Part shown: piece by piece, positions 20,738 to 32,516 of the stretch
Layout of the letters: each line of letters starts with the position of its first letter
How positions within the stretch are numbered: the first letter of the stretch is position 1
Assembly (NCBI GenBank): GCA_020744425.1
Contig: JAGMUV010000036.1
Span: forward strand, 372,001-436,000
From: Dactylonectria macrodidyma
Lineage: Eukaryota; Ascomycota; Sordariomycetes; Hypocreales; Nectriaceae
DNA length: 64,000 nt
Direction of reading: 5' to 3'
Notes under the pieces: model-generated
What the model saw: the letters and a program-made list of their open reading frames with translations, nothing else
Told to the model about the DNA's origin: nothing
Database searches by the model: none
Translations under genes and position numbers: made by a program

Positions 20738-23700
20738 CTACTTGTGGATACATTGCACTCGGATTGGCTACAGCGAGGCTTATACCTAATGCCTCTGTAA
20801 CTTTAGGAGCGATAGGGGAAGCTTATCTTCTACCGTAATTACTGACTAGACCCTGCTGTATTCTAGTAGTGTTTAGTTGGATTAAATGAGCTTGAAGTAT
20901 CCCTTGTATTTATTTCAGATGTGGCGCTGACATTGCTCTTTCCTGGCCGAAAACTTTTGGAGGCTGCCTCCGTAGACAGTAGAGCAAGGGACTTGAGAGA
21001 AAACACGAAGATTCGGTCGAGCTGCCATCTCGTCTTTGAATGCGTTACTAAATATTCAAATTAGTTTATTATAATAGAAGATCTTCTTTAAATTATAGCT
21101 TTAACGCTATGTTTTTAAGTTGCTATTTACATATAATTTTTGCTATTTACGAATCAAGGGCCCCTTTTCCCGGTCAGTGGGCCTCCCGTGGGAGTGGACG
21201 TGACCACGGAGGCAAGCCGAGATACAGGCCCCCGCAAGTACTTGGAGGGCTGCAGCTCGAGCCTGGCGTAGTGAGACACGATGACGTTGCGGGCTTTACT
21301 CTTGATTTCGGTATGCCGATCCCTCAAGTGGCTGTGGATATTCAGTACTACATAGCCATGAGGCTTACAGGCAAGGGACCGGTGTACAGGGTGGTGAATC
21401 AACCAGTCAGCCATAGCCCGACTCTCTATTTGGGTCCAAGGTCAAGCTAAGAACCCAGTTCATATCCTATTACTTACGGAAGTGGGGCTCAACCTCGGGA
21501 TGCGAACCCTTTGATTACTTCAGACTTAATAATTCCTCACAAGCCTCGATTTGCTCACATGCATGCGCTTACTCTGTAATGAAAGCATTCATAGGACAAG
21601 AAACGGATGGCCAATGCTGCTACCACCCCTCACGCTGCAGCGCTTAAAAAAAGACCTTCACCGTAGAAAAACGGAAAAAGGGGGTAGGAAAAAAAGCAAG
21701 CAGACGACAACCCCTAACCCTTAACCCTCAATTCTTGCTCTCTGCGCGCTCTGTACCAGAAAGTGGAAATCGGTGTCATGGAAGTGGTGTTCCGAACTCT
21801 GCTACAGAGACGCAGACCTCTCGTCTAGCATCGTCGTTTCGGGGCAAATAAGCTCTGCGACACATCTCCATTCTTCCAGGCCATGTGTCGGCTGAGCTCG
21901 GTCCCTGCCGCCGCCGTCTGCGCTAGACGCTGAGGACGGCAAGACCTGTCCACTGCTGCGTGCTCGGCGAGCCCCACACCTCTTTTTCCCTATCGTTTCC
22001 CTATCGTACAAATGAGAGTGAATGAGTCAAGTAGGCGTTCTCGTGGGGTTTCGATCTCGTTGAGTTCTCGCTCGAGGCCTCGCGCTACGGGCTCACTACG
22101 GGCTGGGTCGAGCACGTGAAGGATAACCGCAGCCTGAATACCTCATTCATCGGGCCTAGGTGACGGAATAGAGCAATTATGGTAAGAATTTTGTCACGAC
22201 CATCACCCACATGTGATGGAGTGACACACTTGGGCTGCGTCAACGGAATTTCCCGTTACATCAAGTCTATGTAACTTCGTAAATTCTCTGCCTACAGTAT
22301 TCTCCAACGTCGTCATCCCCAATAGAACGCCGAGTGAGGGCACCTGTTCGTCTACCTGTGAGAGGGGGCGGAGCTGTTAAAAAACAAAGGCCATTGTGTC
22401 TTGGACCGAGCTAGCAAGAAGAACGCGATTTATTCCCCTCTAGATCTGCAACCGGTAAAGTTCTTGGCCTAGACCGGGTCGGCAAATCTCGAGAGCCCTA
22501 CGATGCTGATATCATCATATCAGAGCCTAGTCCAAGCCCTAAATCTTTGAATCACATCACTGGCCGGGATCGGGAGGGTGAAAGACGGACCCCCGCTTTC
22601 TTAGATGCACGTTAGAGGAGTTTGGCCAGGTAAACAGGGGCTGTGCGTCTTGCGCTAGCCAGCCAGGCGGGGGTCAGAAAAAATGGCACACCAAAACACA
22701 GCTTCACACTCAGACGGCGACACCTTCCTTTAAAAAAAGTAAAAGAATCCTATAAGACGAAACATGTATTTAAGATGCACGTAGGCACTTTTTTATGCCC
22801 TCGGGGAGGCTATTCTGTTGGAAATTATTGCTGCGTTCGGTGTTAATTTAGCCATTAGGGTGTTAACTTGGCCTTTGGTGTGCCATTTTTTCTGGCCCCC
22901 GCATGCCAGCATCCACTAGCTTGATACATAGCTCTGATTTGGATCGACGATTTTTTCCCAACGACCCCATGCAGAGGAGCGCAAAGCTTCGGCTGAATGG
23001 TGCTGGGGTCAGGGAGTTGCAGTCGACGTCCGAGCGATCGATGCAAAAAGCCGTTCTAGGAGATGATGACTAGTGCCGTTGAGCTCGACATCGGCTCATG
23101 TTCAACTCTCTAATCGTAGCTGGTCAGGATCGCGAGCGATCCTTGAACGTTGAAATCCATCTTGCATCCGCAGCAGGAACCGAGCGCAACGGAGTTCACC
23201 GAGCTCCCTACCGTGTGGCTGGAGCTGGAGTTCGTGCCACAGCCTCGTCTTGTAGCCACAACGGCGATTGCCACGTCGGATCATGGGAGTCTCGCAGAAA
23301 GAACTCGTCAAGCCCAAGAGTTGTAAATCCTCGTGGTTTCTGAGCCCAAGGTTCGCGAGAACCCTATCCTCACGCTTGCACTGGAGAGGGCAAAACTTAC
23401 GATTGCATCTTCGAGGAGGAGGGGAACACAAACGCCACTGTCCCCAGCCTTGGGTACGGTAATGAGAACGCACACACCTCGTCTCGCAGCTCCCGGTTCC
23501 CCGTTCATGGCGTTCTCCGTGGCAAGGGTCTAGGGTCCCACCCTGTCACCCTCTCCCATTGAATGATGTATCTGGAGCTCTTGTGCCCGATCAGGCCACC
23601 CGCTGTGCAAGGAGATACTGCGGCGCTTAGACCCTAGTTTATCTTATTCTTGCCCTTTGCTGCCATGTATGGGCATGGCTGCGCGAGCTGCCCCGGGACG

Positions 23701-24215
23701 TCAGGGTTTCGACAGTGCATTGCAACTGGAGCAATTCCGCTAGGGTGGCCCAATCGGAATTCCGTGAACTCAGACTTGAGGGCTTGTTGACCCCATCGCC
23801 TTGCAGAAAAGATGTCTGAATCTCGAACTTTTCATAGGAAGTCTATTTTCCCTCCCGGCGTCCTACAGCATGTATCATGTGGGTGTGCCCTTCCTGGGCT
23901 TGCTGGGGGAGTGGCAAAGCTCTAATAGCTTGAGAGCCAATGACCTTGGCAGTTGGTGGCTATAGATACCATGCATATTTGATCGTCCCCGTCCCCGTCA
24001 ATCCTTTCGCGTCCCCTCATTCTCTTGGATCCCCCTCCTTCAAACCCTGCCCGTGAATTTCTGCTTGTCAATTACCAAGCCGGCCCACTCCTTAACCCGT
24101 CAAATCCACTTTCAGATCTGCTCCTCTCCCCAACCGCCTCGCGGCCCTGCCCACCCAACCCCAAGATAGCATAAATCGAAATCAAAAGATCACCATCTGT
24201 GCAGAAAGATCCTCG
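20738..24215. other. Sparse region without a supported gene
   Basis: No frame shows recognisable domains. Seen within it: sequence at about 21152-21200 resembling the terminal repeat of the element at 58472-59395; telomere-like CCCCTAACCCTTAACCCTCA at 21711-21730; a MITE-like inverted repeat at 22658-22916; and a G/C-richer block at about 23040-23540 with several overlapping frames of up to 123 codons that I could not match to any family. The last 200 bp are pyrimidine-rich and likely the bZIP promoter. Confidence 0.4.
22658..22916. repeat. MITE-like inverted repeat, TA flanks
   Basis: Arms share GTGTGCCATTTTTTCTG and its complement plus GGCCCCCGC-type ends, separated by about 170 bp without coding capacity. 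TA dinucleotides lie at 22656-22657 and 22917-22918. Outer parts of the arms align with gaps, so the exact ends are uncertain. Confidence 0.5.
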
Positions 24216-25250
24216 ATGGCAGCCTTCGTCAATTCTTACCCTCAGATGGCAGGAGATTTTGCGTTTGGCCAATACTTCGACGGGATCGCCTCGACACCAG
24301 CGGAGGGATGCCTGATGATCACTCCACCTTTTCGCATCAGCACATCTTCCCCCGCATCTTGAAGCCACATGGCCCATCAAGCGATGAACCAAATCACCGA
24401 GGGCTCGTTCTTTGACGAAGCAATCGGCACCTCCCCGATCTCGGCAGAGGTCGATCTCGGGTTTCCCCAACCTGCACCCCAATTTGTCATGGCAGCCAAG
24501 ATCCCCGTGTATGAACCCTCCCAGACAGTATTGCCGACTGCAGAACGCGAAAAGAAACGGCCCCGCCGACCTCAAAACCGACGGAAATCGCAAGAAAGTT
24601 CAAGCCTATCAGAAACTGGTGCCTCCACACTCGTTTCAGATGTACCGAAACTAAGAAAACGAGGCCGGAAACTCAAAGTCCCTAAAGAGCCTGTAACGGC
24701 ACATCGACAGCAAAAGGGGGGGAGCAATGACGACGAGGATCTTCCTTGGGACCCCCGCCGACGGCACATCCTCGAACGCAATAGAATCGCTGCTACTAAG
24801 TGTCGCCTGCGCAAACGGGATGAAGCGTCAGCACTCGCCTCCCGTGAGCAGGCTATGGAGGATCAGAACCGATACCTCTCAACCTGTTTCGACCAGCTGA
24901 CTGCCGAGATCTACCACTTGAAGACCCAGCTCTTGCGGCATACTGATTGCAACTGCGTTCTTATCCATAAATACATTGCAAACGAAGCGAGAAAGTCCGT
25001 CGATGGCCTCTTATCTTGCTCTTCGGCCTTTCAACTCTCTGACGGACTCACACCTCCACACCACAGGGGCCCAAGCGGCAGCAGAACAAGTGAAACAGAT
25101 TCCTTGAGCATCCAATCGCCTGAGACGGAAAGTGCCACGCCAACATGGACTGACACTTTTCAGCAAGGCTCAAGGCTCTCGGAAGTCGGAGATGATTTGT
25201 TTGATATGGTATTAGAGCTGTTCCAAAAAGAACCACTCCCGGCACCGTAG
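24216..25250 (+). CDS. ATF/CREB-type bZIP transcription factor
   Basis: From ATG 24369 the frame gives 293 aa. The basic region NRIAATKCRLRKR (residues 138-150) and the following heptad-repeat zipper (to about 185) are a clear bZIP of the ATF/CREB type, like fungal AtfA/AtfB stress factors. The segment after the zipper, with Cys-rich HTDCNC and the IANEA block, is also typical of that group. The same frame is open from an ATG at 24216 for 48 codons of plausible N-terminal sequence, ended by a single TGA at 24360-24362. Either the protein starts at 24369, or the gene carries one premature stop. No intron is seen. Likely a nuclear stress or development regulator. Confidence 0.8.
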
Positions 25251-25404
25251 TGCTGCCGTTTCATGCGCAACGAGTGACGGGAGTATACGAACTGAATGAG
25301 GGTAAATAGTTCAAGTTACCTTCCCTGGCCCTCATGGATGGCCACATAACAGCCCAGAGCTGTCTTGTCGGGCTAGGCGGGATTGGCTGAGTGGGGTAGC
25401 GATC

Positions 25405-25937
25405 TTAGCAGTCGTCGCCTACTGGAATATCTCCGAGACTCGCAATGCGATCCTTTGATCTAGAGGTGATCTCGAGGTTGAAGCGCTCGATAAGGCTTTG
25501 CCGCCGGTTCGGGTCTTTGATAAAACGCCTTGCCAAAGAATCATGATCATGGTAGATGTTCATGACAAGGCTATGGGCTCGCTCAATTAATTTATCTTGC
25601 TCCTCAACCGCTTCAGCGATACCTATCTGACGCAGCAACTCGAGAACAGCTAGGAGCCTAAGTGATGAGAATGAGACTCCGCTAGCCTTAAAAAATGAAC
25701 TAGACTCGTAGCTTACCTACTAGTAATCCCGTCGGCCTCATTAGCCAGACTGAAGGAGCAGCAGACGATAACGACTCGATTCTTGCAGAGATAATCCCTA
25801 TCGCCCTCGTCAAGAACCGCTCTTGAGGAATATGGGGGTCGCTCGCGTGTGGTACCGAGGCCCCAGAATTTCATCTTGACCATACTAGGGGGCTGTGTCA
25901 TCCATCCCCGCCACTTGTACCTCCTGGACGGCGCCAA
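25405..25937 (-). CDS. Unrecognised two-exon protein (start uncertain)
   Basis: Two frames join cleanly through a 59 nt intron (25658-25716, GTAAGC..TTAG), giving about 157 residues ending at 25405. The C-terminal half is highly charged and probably helical (an ERAH.. stretch, then RRQSLIERF). The upstream frame begins at a TTG (25937); a true ATG may be internal or in a further exon. I do not recognise the family. Clean splicing and codon-like composition are the only arguments for a real gene. It lies head-away from the bZIP 3' end, 155 bp apart. Confidence 0.45.
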
Positions 25938-26483
25938 TCACCATTGACCACGTAAGTTCTTGTCCGGTTGGCCAGGCTTTTGGGGGAATTGTTCGGATAC
26001 CAATGAGGACCGGTGTTTGCAACCTCCGATGAGCGATCGACCGGAACTAACTCTCCGGGCAACGCTCCCAAACATTCCCCAAGCCTTCTTTCTTAGCGTG
26101 ACATCTGTTCCAATTTCCTAGTAGGTAAGATGTGCGGGATACTCGATACCGTGGGCTACATGTACCTCGGCCCTTGCGCTAATAGAACACTCTCAATGAC
26201 GAGATCGATCGTTACCATCCACGACCACTTAATGGGCACCCCCACTTAATGGGCCACCAAAATTTCGGTCCTCCCATACAAAATCCGAATTTTCAATTAC
26301 ACCGCATTTTACCAAGAATGAAGATACTCACAAACCAAAACCTGTGCTGTATAGTCTGTGTCATGAAATTTTAATATCGGCTCAACTTTTTCCCGCTCCC
26401 CCTCGTGGCCTTGTTCTCTAGCCCTTTGAAATTTTTTCATTTTCACCTTATCCACCCCATCCGACTTCATCCACTCCAGTAGG

Positions 26484-27248
26484 CAGGCTTTCTATCCATA
26501 CTCCATACTCCATACAGACCCGTATGGAATATGGAATATGGAATGCACCTCGTATGGAAGCTTATTCCATACGTATGGAATACAAAAAATGACGTCATCT
26601 CTCACACTGCCACTATTGCAAAGAATCAGGTTTGGGAGCTCTGCAATTCAGTAATTGTACAGTGATTTGCCTGCTGTCGGCTGCAGACAGAGCTGAGATT
26701 GAAGTATGAACCAGCATAAAACGATGGGTTTGGGATCACTCTGAAACAGACTGCAATAGCGGGGATAATATTTTCCGGAATAATCCATTATTCCATACGT
26801 ATGGAATACGGACGGCCCGTATGGAATATGGAGTATGGAGTATGGAACATTCCATACTCCATCACTTATTCCATACGAGTATGGATAGAAAGCCTGTGTC
26901 GGATGGATCTTGCGGAGCAGAACTTGGAGATGAGCGAAGCCCAGTGGTGGACGAAGCCGACCCCGCACGGTCAGTGGAATGATTTGAAGCGAGGGAGGAC
27001 GGTTGGAACATTTCCGGGCCGATCGCATCACGACGCGCCTTTTCGTTGCTGATGTCGAAGCGGAAACCCGATGAAAGTGCCTGGTAATTAATTACACAGC
27101 CCCTGAATTTGCTGCGGCAGGATTAATATTCTTCCGGCCTTATTCCATACGTATGGAATACGGACGGCCCGTATGGAATATGGAGTATGGAGTATGGAAT
27201 ATTCCATACTCCATCACTTATTCCATACGAGTATGGATAGAAAGCCTG
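26484..27248. mobile_element. Non-autonomous hAT-type element in pogo B
   Basis: 765 bp with perfect terminal inverted repeats CAGGCTTTCTATCCATAC / complement and a perfect 8 bp target duplication CCAGTAGG (26476-26483 and 27249-27256). Subterminal regions are packed with TATGGAA-type repeats in both orientations, as in many hAT elements where transposase binds near the ends. The right terminal block occurs twice (about 26785-26901 and 27138-27248). The central part codes for nothing recognisable. Confidence 0.85.
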
Positions 27249-27292
27249 CCAGTAGGCATATCACCTACTTTACTTATGGAACTCCTGCCACA

Positions 27293-29056
27293 ATGGTTCG
27301 GCATGATTATACCGAAGACGACGTAGCTGAGGCTATTCTCGATATTACTGATAGAGGCCTATCGCAGACTGAGGTGGCCCAGAAACGTGGAGTGCCTCGA
27401 TCGACCATTTATAAACGACTTTCCGGTCAAGCGAGCAGGAATGAACGTATCCATGCCCAGCAGCGTATTTCAAAGAGCCAGGAGGAGACTCTCCTTCGTT
27501 GGGTGCTGCGACAAGAGTCTCTGGGCTATGCTCCCTCGCACAGCCAGCTCCGCGCCTGCGTCGAGGCCATCCTTCAACAACAAGGCGATAACCAGCCTCT
27601 GGGCAAGCACTGGACCACCAGGTTCATCAAGCGTCATTCAAAACTATCTACCAAGCTTGGAAAACGCCAGGAAGCCGCCAGATTTGACAGGTTTACTCCG
27701 AAGGCGGTCAATTGGTACTTCGATATCCGGGGGAACGAGCATGGCTGGATCAAGCCTGAGAACACGGTTAACGTGGGCGAGGGTGGCATAATGGCGGGTT
27801 TCGGTAAGTCCTCAACAACTTCTCTACGTGCTTTTATAGGGCATAACTAATTGGTTGTCCATGAGGCCTGGACAGCCTCGTAATCGGGAGCTCTGACCCG
27901 AAGAAGAAGGCGTTGTTGAAGGGCGTTCAGTCGCGCGCTTGGACGTCGTTTATTGAGGCTGTCACCGCAACTGGCCGCGCTTTAAAACCGGGAATTATCT
28001 TTAAAGGAAAAGAGCTGCAGAAGAAGTGGTTCCTTGAGGAATTCGAATTGATAGCGGACTGGCACTACATCACATCACCGAACGGCTGGACTGACAACCA
28101 TATAGCTCTCGAGTGGTTGAAAGATGTCTATCTACCTTAAACGGAGCCTCGTGATGCATCGGATGCGAGACTTATTATCCTTGACGGTCACGGAGGCCAT
28201 GCGCAGGTGAGCCTTTGGTGTTTTCGCCGCGGAGTCACCCGCTATAGGGTCGCTAACGAGCAGTCAGGACGAGTGGATAGCCACGTGCTTTCTGAACAAC
28301 ATCTACTGCTGTTACCTACCAGCACATTGTTCCCATGGTTTGCAACCGTTAGATAATGGAATTTTTAATGTCATTAAAGGTGCGTATCGGAAAGAACTCC
28401 AAAAGCTGGCTAGTTTGACCGATTCTGCGCCGGTTGATAAGGCCAACTTTATTCGGGCATACGCGAAAGCCAGGGAGGCGGGCATGAGGAAGGAGATTAT
28501 CTTATCCGGCTGGAGATTTACTGGAAATTGGCCTAACAACCGTCACAAAGCTCTAACACATCCGGAAATTCAACCGGACAAAGAAAAACTGCTGGAACAG
28601 TTCAAGACACCGAGCCCTCCTCCACCGCACTCAGATGATACGCCGAAAACGAGCCGGCAAGTGAGGGATATGGCCAAACACCGAAGTCGACCGACCAGGC
28701 GGAAGTACAGTAAGATCGCAAAGGGGTTAGAAGTTTTAGAGATGGAGGTGGCCGTTCAGAATGCGCGGATTACTGGCCTCGAAGAGCAGATGGCCCAGGT
28801 GCGGCGAGGGAAGAAAAGGAAGGCAGTACCGAACCCGAACCGACGATTCATGGCTCTAGCAGAGGCTCTAGCGGCTGGAGAAGCTCTTCCTAACTCAAAG
28901 GAGGCAGAAATAGAGGTGGATGTGGATGAGGAGATCGAGTCGGTGATTGAGGTGGGTGTCAGGTCAGAGGACGAAAGTGAGGACTTCATGGTTGTAACAA
29001 AGCACTGCCAGCGGACACGCAGCGGTCGGGAGGTCAAAAAACCACGCAGAGAGTAA
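27293..29056 (+). pseudogene. pogo transposase B, inactivated
   Basis: ATG at 27293; first intron 27804-27865, second near 28207-28268. Domain order matches copy A: psq helix-turn-helix, CENP-B-type domain, DDE_1 core, coiled-coil tail, basic C terminus. Two defects are visible. The first catalytic Asp is Gly (NVGEGG instead of NVDEGG in A and C), which should abolish catalysis. A TAA at 28138-28140 replaces the Gln present in A (YLPQ), fitting CAA to TAA. The second (LDGH) and third (PLDNG) Asp remain. The C-terminal 238 codons are open. Confidence 0.85.
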
Positions 29057-29324
29057 AATTTGAACAAATTTCTAGAAGCTTTCTACAAAGATTCATTTAT
29101 CAATTGAGAATCGGGCCTGTTTTTGCGGATATCAAAATTTGGATTTTGTATGGGAGGATCGAAATTTTGGTGGTGCATTACCGGTACCATGCAGTACCCA
29201 CCTACCGGCAAGCAAAAAAAAAGTTTTGCCATACAAAGTGCAACTTTTCAACCTGATGCGAAAAGTCACCGAAAATAATAAGAATACAGTTATTTCTAGA
29301 ATTCGGGTTATAATTGAATGAATT

Positions 29325-31274
29325 TTAATATTTTCTCGGTCTTTTTACCTCACGGCCTGCGCGGGTGCGTACGACGGGTAACTCTTCCGCCTCCGAATTT
29401 GAACTTTCATCCTCCTGCATCCCTCCCACCTCGATCACATCCTCCACAGTCCCTGTCCCTTCAGTTGCTTGGATTGGCTCGGAAATAGTTTCACCAGTCA
29501 CTAGAGCCTCGGCCAATGTCATGAACTTCTTGTTGGGATTGGGTATCGCCTTCCTCTTCTTGCCTCTACTCAACCGGCCGACTTCCTCCTCCAGACTGGT
29601 GATTCTTGCGCCCAGGGAGGCTATCTTTGACTCCTGGGCTTCAAACCCTTTCGATATCACAGAATACCGCCTTCTGGTAGAAGGGCTCTTATTTTTTCCC
29701 GGATCTCTGATATGACGGCTGGTCTTTGGCGTATTATCAGAGTCGCGTTGCCCGTCGCTGTGGCCCTCTGATGTAGGCGTCGTTTCCTTCTTGTCTGGCT
29801 GAATCTCTGGATGTATGAGGGCTTTCCGTCGTGAAATTGGCCAATTTCCAGTCACTCTCCAACCAGAGAGGATATTTTTCTTAGTCATACCTACTTCCCT
29901 GGCTTTGGCATATGCCTTGATAAAGTTGACCATATCTACTGACGCAGAATCAGTCAGGCTTGACATTTTTTGCAGTTATTTGCGATATGCAGCTTTGGAG
30001 GCATTAAAAACGCCATTATCCAGTGGCTGGAGGCCATGAGAGCAATGAGCTGGCAGGTAACAACAATATACATTGCTTAAAAAGCAGGTAGCCATCCACT
30101 CATCCTGGATTTCGAGTCAGCGACGTGGATGATTCAGACCAGCTAGAAACTCACAGATACATGGCTTCCATGACCATCTAATATAATAAGCCTCGCATCG
30201 GACTCATCTTCTGGCCGGGTTTGAGGCAGATAGACGTCTTTCAGCCACTGCGATATGGTTGTTCGTCCAGCCGTTTTCAGAAGTGATATAATACCAGTCG
30301 GCTATCTTCTTGAACTCATTGATAAACCACTGCTGCTGAAGCTCTTTGCCTTTGAAAATAATCCCAGGTTTTAGAAGACGGCCATCTGCTGTCACGGCTT
30401 CGATAAAGCTAGTCCAAGCGCGTGACTGAGAGCCTTTGAGGAAGGCCTTCCTCTTGGGATCGCTACTTCCGATAACCAAGGAATCCAGGCCTATATTCGG
30501 AATGGATTAGTGGGTTTTATAACAAAAAAGATAAATACTCACCGAATCCAGCCATGATACCCCCCTCGTCAACATTAACAGTGTTCTCAGGCTTGATCCA
30601 GCCATACTCGCTCTCCCGGATATCGAAGTACCAATTGACGGCCATTGGAGCAAAAGAATTGAATCTCGCAGCCTCCTGACGTTTTCCTACCTTCGTCTTG
30701 ATCTTTGGATGACGTTTCATGAACCTGGCTAGCCAGTGTACACCGATAGGCCTTTCCCGGCCTTGCTGTGAAAGGCCTCTAGCGAGTTGATTCAACTAAC
30801 TAGTCCCTATGCTATTTACTTTCAAGATGAAGAAAGGAAAGAATCTAAATACAAACTGGGTGCATGAAGACGCGTTATATCTTCTTTAATATAGAAGATT
30901 CGAGAATCAACTCGATGGCGCTGTGGAGAAGGATTCGGGCTTGGCGGCAGAGCCGCCAGCCAAGTGGGCCTGACCCGTTACACTTGCTGTCTCAAGAGCG
31001 CAGCGACGGTGGCGCGAACTTGACTATGAGAAGGAGCATAGCCGAGGGCCTCTTGTCGAAGTATCCAGGTGACTAACCTCGACTCCTGAGACTTGGATAA
31101 CAGCTGGGCAGGCTGGGTGACCTCGGACTTTGACGGTAGGCCTCTTAATCGGTCCCCGAGAGTCGACCGAGGGATCTCATGCTTCTCGACGGATTGGTTC
31201 TAGGAGAGGCCGTTATCTGTGACATCTAGTATGGCTTCGACAACTTTATCCTTTGTATAAGACACTAGAGGCAT
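29325..31274 (-). pseudogene. pogo transposase C, inactivated
   Basis: Start ATG at 31274. It has the same architecture as A and B and keeps the first catalytic Asp (NVDEGG). Damage, in gene order: TAG at 31200-31202 where A has Gln (CAG to TAG fits); insertion of solo LTR gamma at 30767-30982 in the DNA-binding domain; a 5 bp deletion near 30240 that shifts the frame after the HIAV block; and a TAA near 29975 in place of Glu. The C-terminal frame (29325-29966) is open and closest to copy A. Confidence 0.85.
30767..30982. repeat. Solo LTR gamma inside pogo C
   Basis: 216 bp, TGTGAAAGG.. to ..CCCGTTACA, with perfect 5 bp duplications CTTGC (30762-30766 and 30983-30987). Removal rejoins the pogo C sequence in register with copy A. 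It contains a short perfect hairpin (CTTGGCGG..CCGCCAG region near 30945). Confidence 0.88.
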
Positions 31275-31588
31275 TTTCAAGGCGATTATGGAAGGCTGCT
31301 GTAGAGAAACATTCGAAGGAGCGTCGGGGAGGCTGGGTGGTAAAGGAGGCGTTTTGAGAAATTTTACATTAGGGCCATGCGACCATACCGCATACGTGAT
31401 CAAAGAAGCAATGTGATAATATCAACCGCATCAAATTTTCAATACAACAGCCATTGCTCCATGCCAATAACTTTAATCTTGCCTAAATACCGTGTAAGTG
31501 AAATTGGGCATTTTGTATGGGAAACTTTTTTTTTTTGCTTGCCAGCAGGTGGGTACTGCATGGTAGGTGGGGGTGTCCATTAGGTGGT

Positions 31589-31865
31589 GCCACTTAGCCG
31601 CATGGCTATTTGTATTCTTTCTATCCCAGCAGAGTCATCGGAGCCGGAGAGGACGTTTTCTTGGGCAAGAAGAACATGTTCATGGGATAGATTACGAATC
31701 ACATGCAAAACTATCCAGATGATTGAATGTACGGGCAATTGGTTGCGTCAAGGACTCATACGGCCTCTGCATGAGAACGGGATGGGTCTAATCGGAACCC
31801 CACGGCCGGAGGGTGATTCTCAGGACGTTGACGATGATAGTGGGCATTATTTCGACTGGTATTAG
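31589..31865 (+). pseudogene. hAT transposase C-terminal dimerisation fragment
   Basis: Immediately right of pogo B a frame encodes the hAT dimerisation signature: LSRMAI, then LSIPAESSEPERTFS, as in the complete hAT at 35008-37325 (LSRMAI..STEPERIFS). It continues about 60 residues to a stop at 31865. No upstream part of this transposase is found left of element B, so only the tail survives. Confidence 0.75.
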
Positions 31866-32516
31866 AGCAGGCGCGGTGGATATTTCTCACCGTCATAAAT
31901 CGATCATTCGTTCGTTTAAATCGTTTATTCGTTCGTTTAACCGTCTGCAATATTTGGAACCGTCCTAACCTTTGCGTCATAGCAACCTTCCGCCGGGGCG
32001 GGTTCTTCGTCTGTCAGGGCAGGAAACGTAGCTTGTTCAAAGGCTTTCAGGCAAAGCCGCAGACCCGGCCTCTATATTCTTCTTATGCGGTCTATCGGGC
32101 ATACTAACCCGGGTCTTGGCCTTCATTTCATCCCGTGCTTACTATAAAGTTCGAAACCCCCCTGATCAGGACTGGCCTCGTGTTCTTTGTATACGAGAGC
32201 CCCGCCTCTCTCAGTGGCCCTGTTGGGTTAGGGAGAGTTGATTCCCGCAAGCTGATGTGTCGGAAAAGGTCCGCTCGGCACCACTGCCCACACACCAAAT
32301 CCAAATAAACAAACTGTTAAATGAATTAATCAAATGAGCCAAGAACATGTTTCAAATCAAACAAATACAAAATCCCGTATTCGATATGCCATTACATATA
32401 TGTGATACGCAATATAGCCCGGAGGTAACGGCCCAGGCTGATGATTGCATGCTTGTATCTACCCTGAACCTGCTACAGTGGGGGCGAAAAAGTTACGACA
32501 CAACCGGGGTCAACCC
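31866..32516. other. No gene seen
   Basis: Contains a short internal repeat of the ATTCGTTCGTTTAA type (about 31905-31945). The segment near 32290-32350 weakly resembles 60040-60110. No coding signal. Confidence 0.4.

Larger units (their letters stand above)
29187..31563 (-). mobile_element. pogo-class element C, nested in the right end of B
   Basis: Terminal repeats CCATGCAGTACCCACC / complement, flanked by TA at 29185-29186 and 31564-31565. Further inside are a GGCAAGC motif, an A-run and a CATACAAA block, mirrored at the other end. Outer motif CCATGC(A/G)GTACCC is shared with element A, though the inner motifs differ. An extra CCGGTA lies at the left junction; it could be a footprint or part of the site. 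Contains solo LTR gamma. Confidence 0.83.
26224..31588 (+). mobile_element. pogo-class element B (host of two nested insertions)
   Basis: The left end carries two copies of CACTTAATGGGC followed by a CCACCAAAATTTCGG block and a TCCCATACAAAATCC block. The same blocks appear inverted at 29135-29180 and, after the inserted element C, at 31566-31588 (GTGGGGGTGTCCATTAGGTG). Joining those two right-hand parts gives the complement of the left end, which shows that C sits inside the right terminal repeat of B. A hAT-type element occupies 26484-27248. A TA duplication at B's outer ends is not clear. Confidence 0.8.

Noticed and set aside
21480..21520. tRNA-like B-box (GGGTTCGCATCCC on the minus strand)
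   Set aside because: No matching A-box, acceptor stem or anticodon arm in the upstream sequence.
21711..21730. Telomere-like CCCTAA repeats
   Set aside because: Only about three imperfect units; not enough to call a telomere or a fusion point.
23102..23473. Cys-containing 123-codon minus frame as a secreted protein gene
   Set aside because: Overlapping frames on both strands are equally open, no signal peptide, no defensible splice model.
26784..27247. CRISPR-like or satellite array from the TATGGAA repeats
   Set aside because: Repeats are irregular, inverted and subterminal; explained by the hAT-type element.
31596..31605. CCGCATGG right of element B as the true end of B
   Set aside because: Those bases are in frame with the hAT dimerisation domain and fit its consensus, so they belong to the flank.
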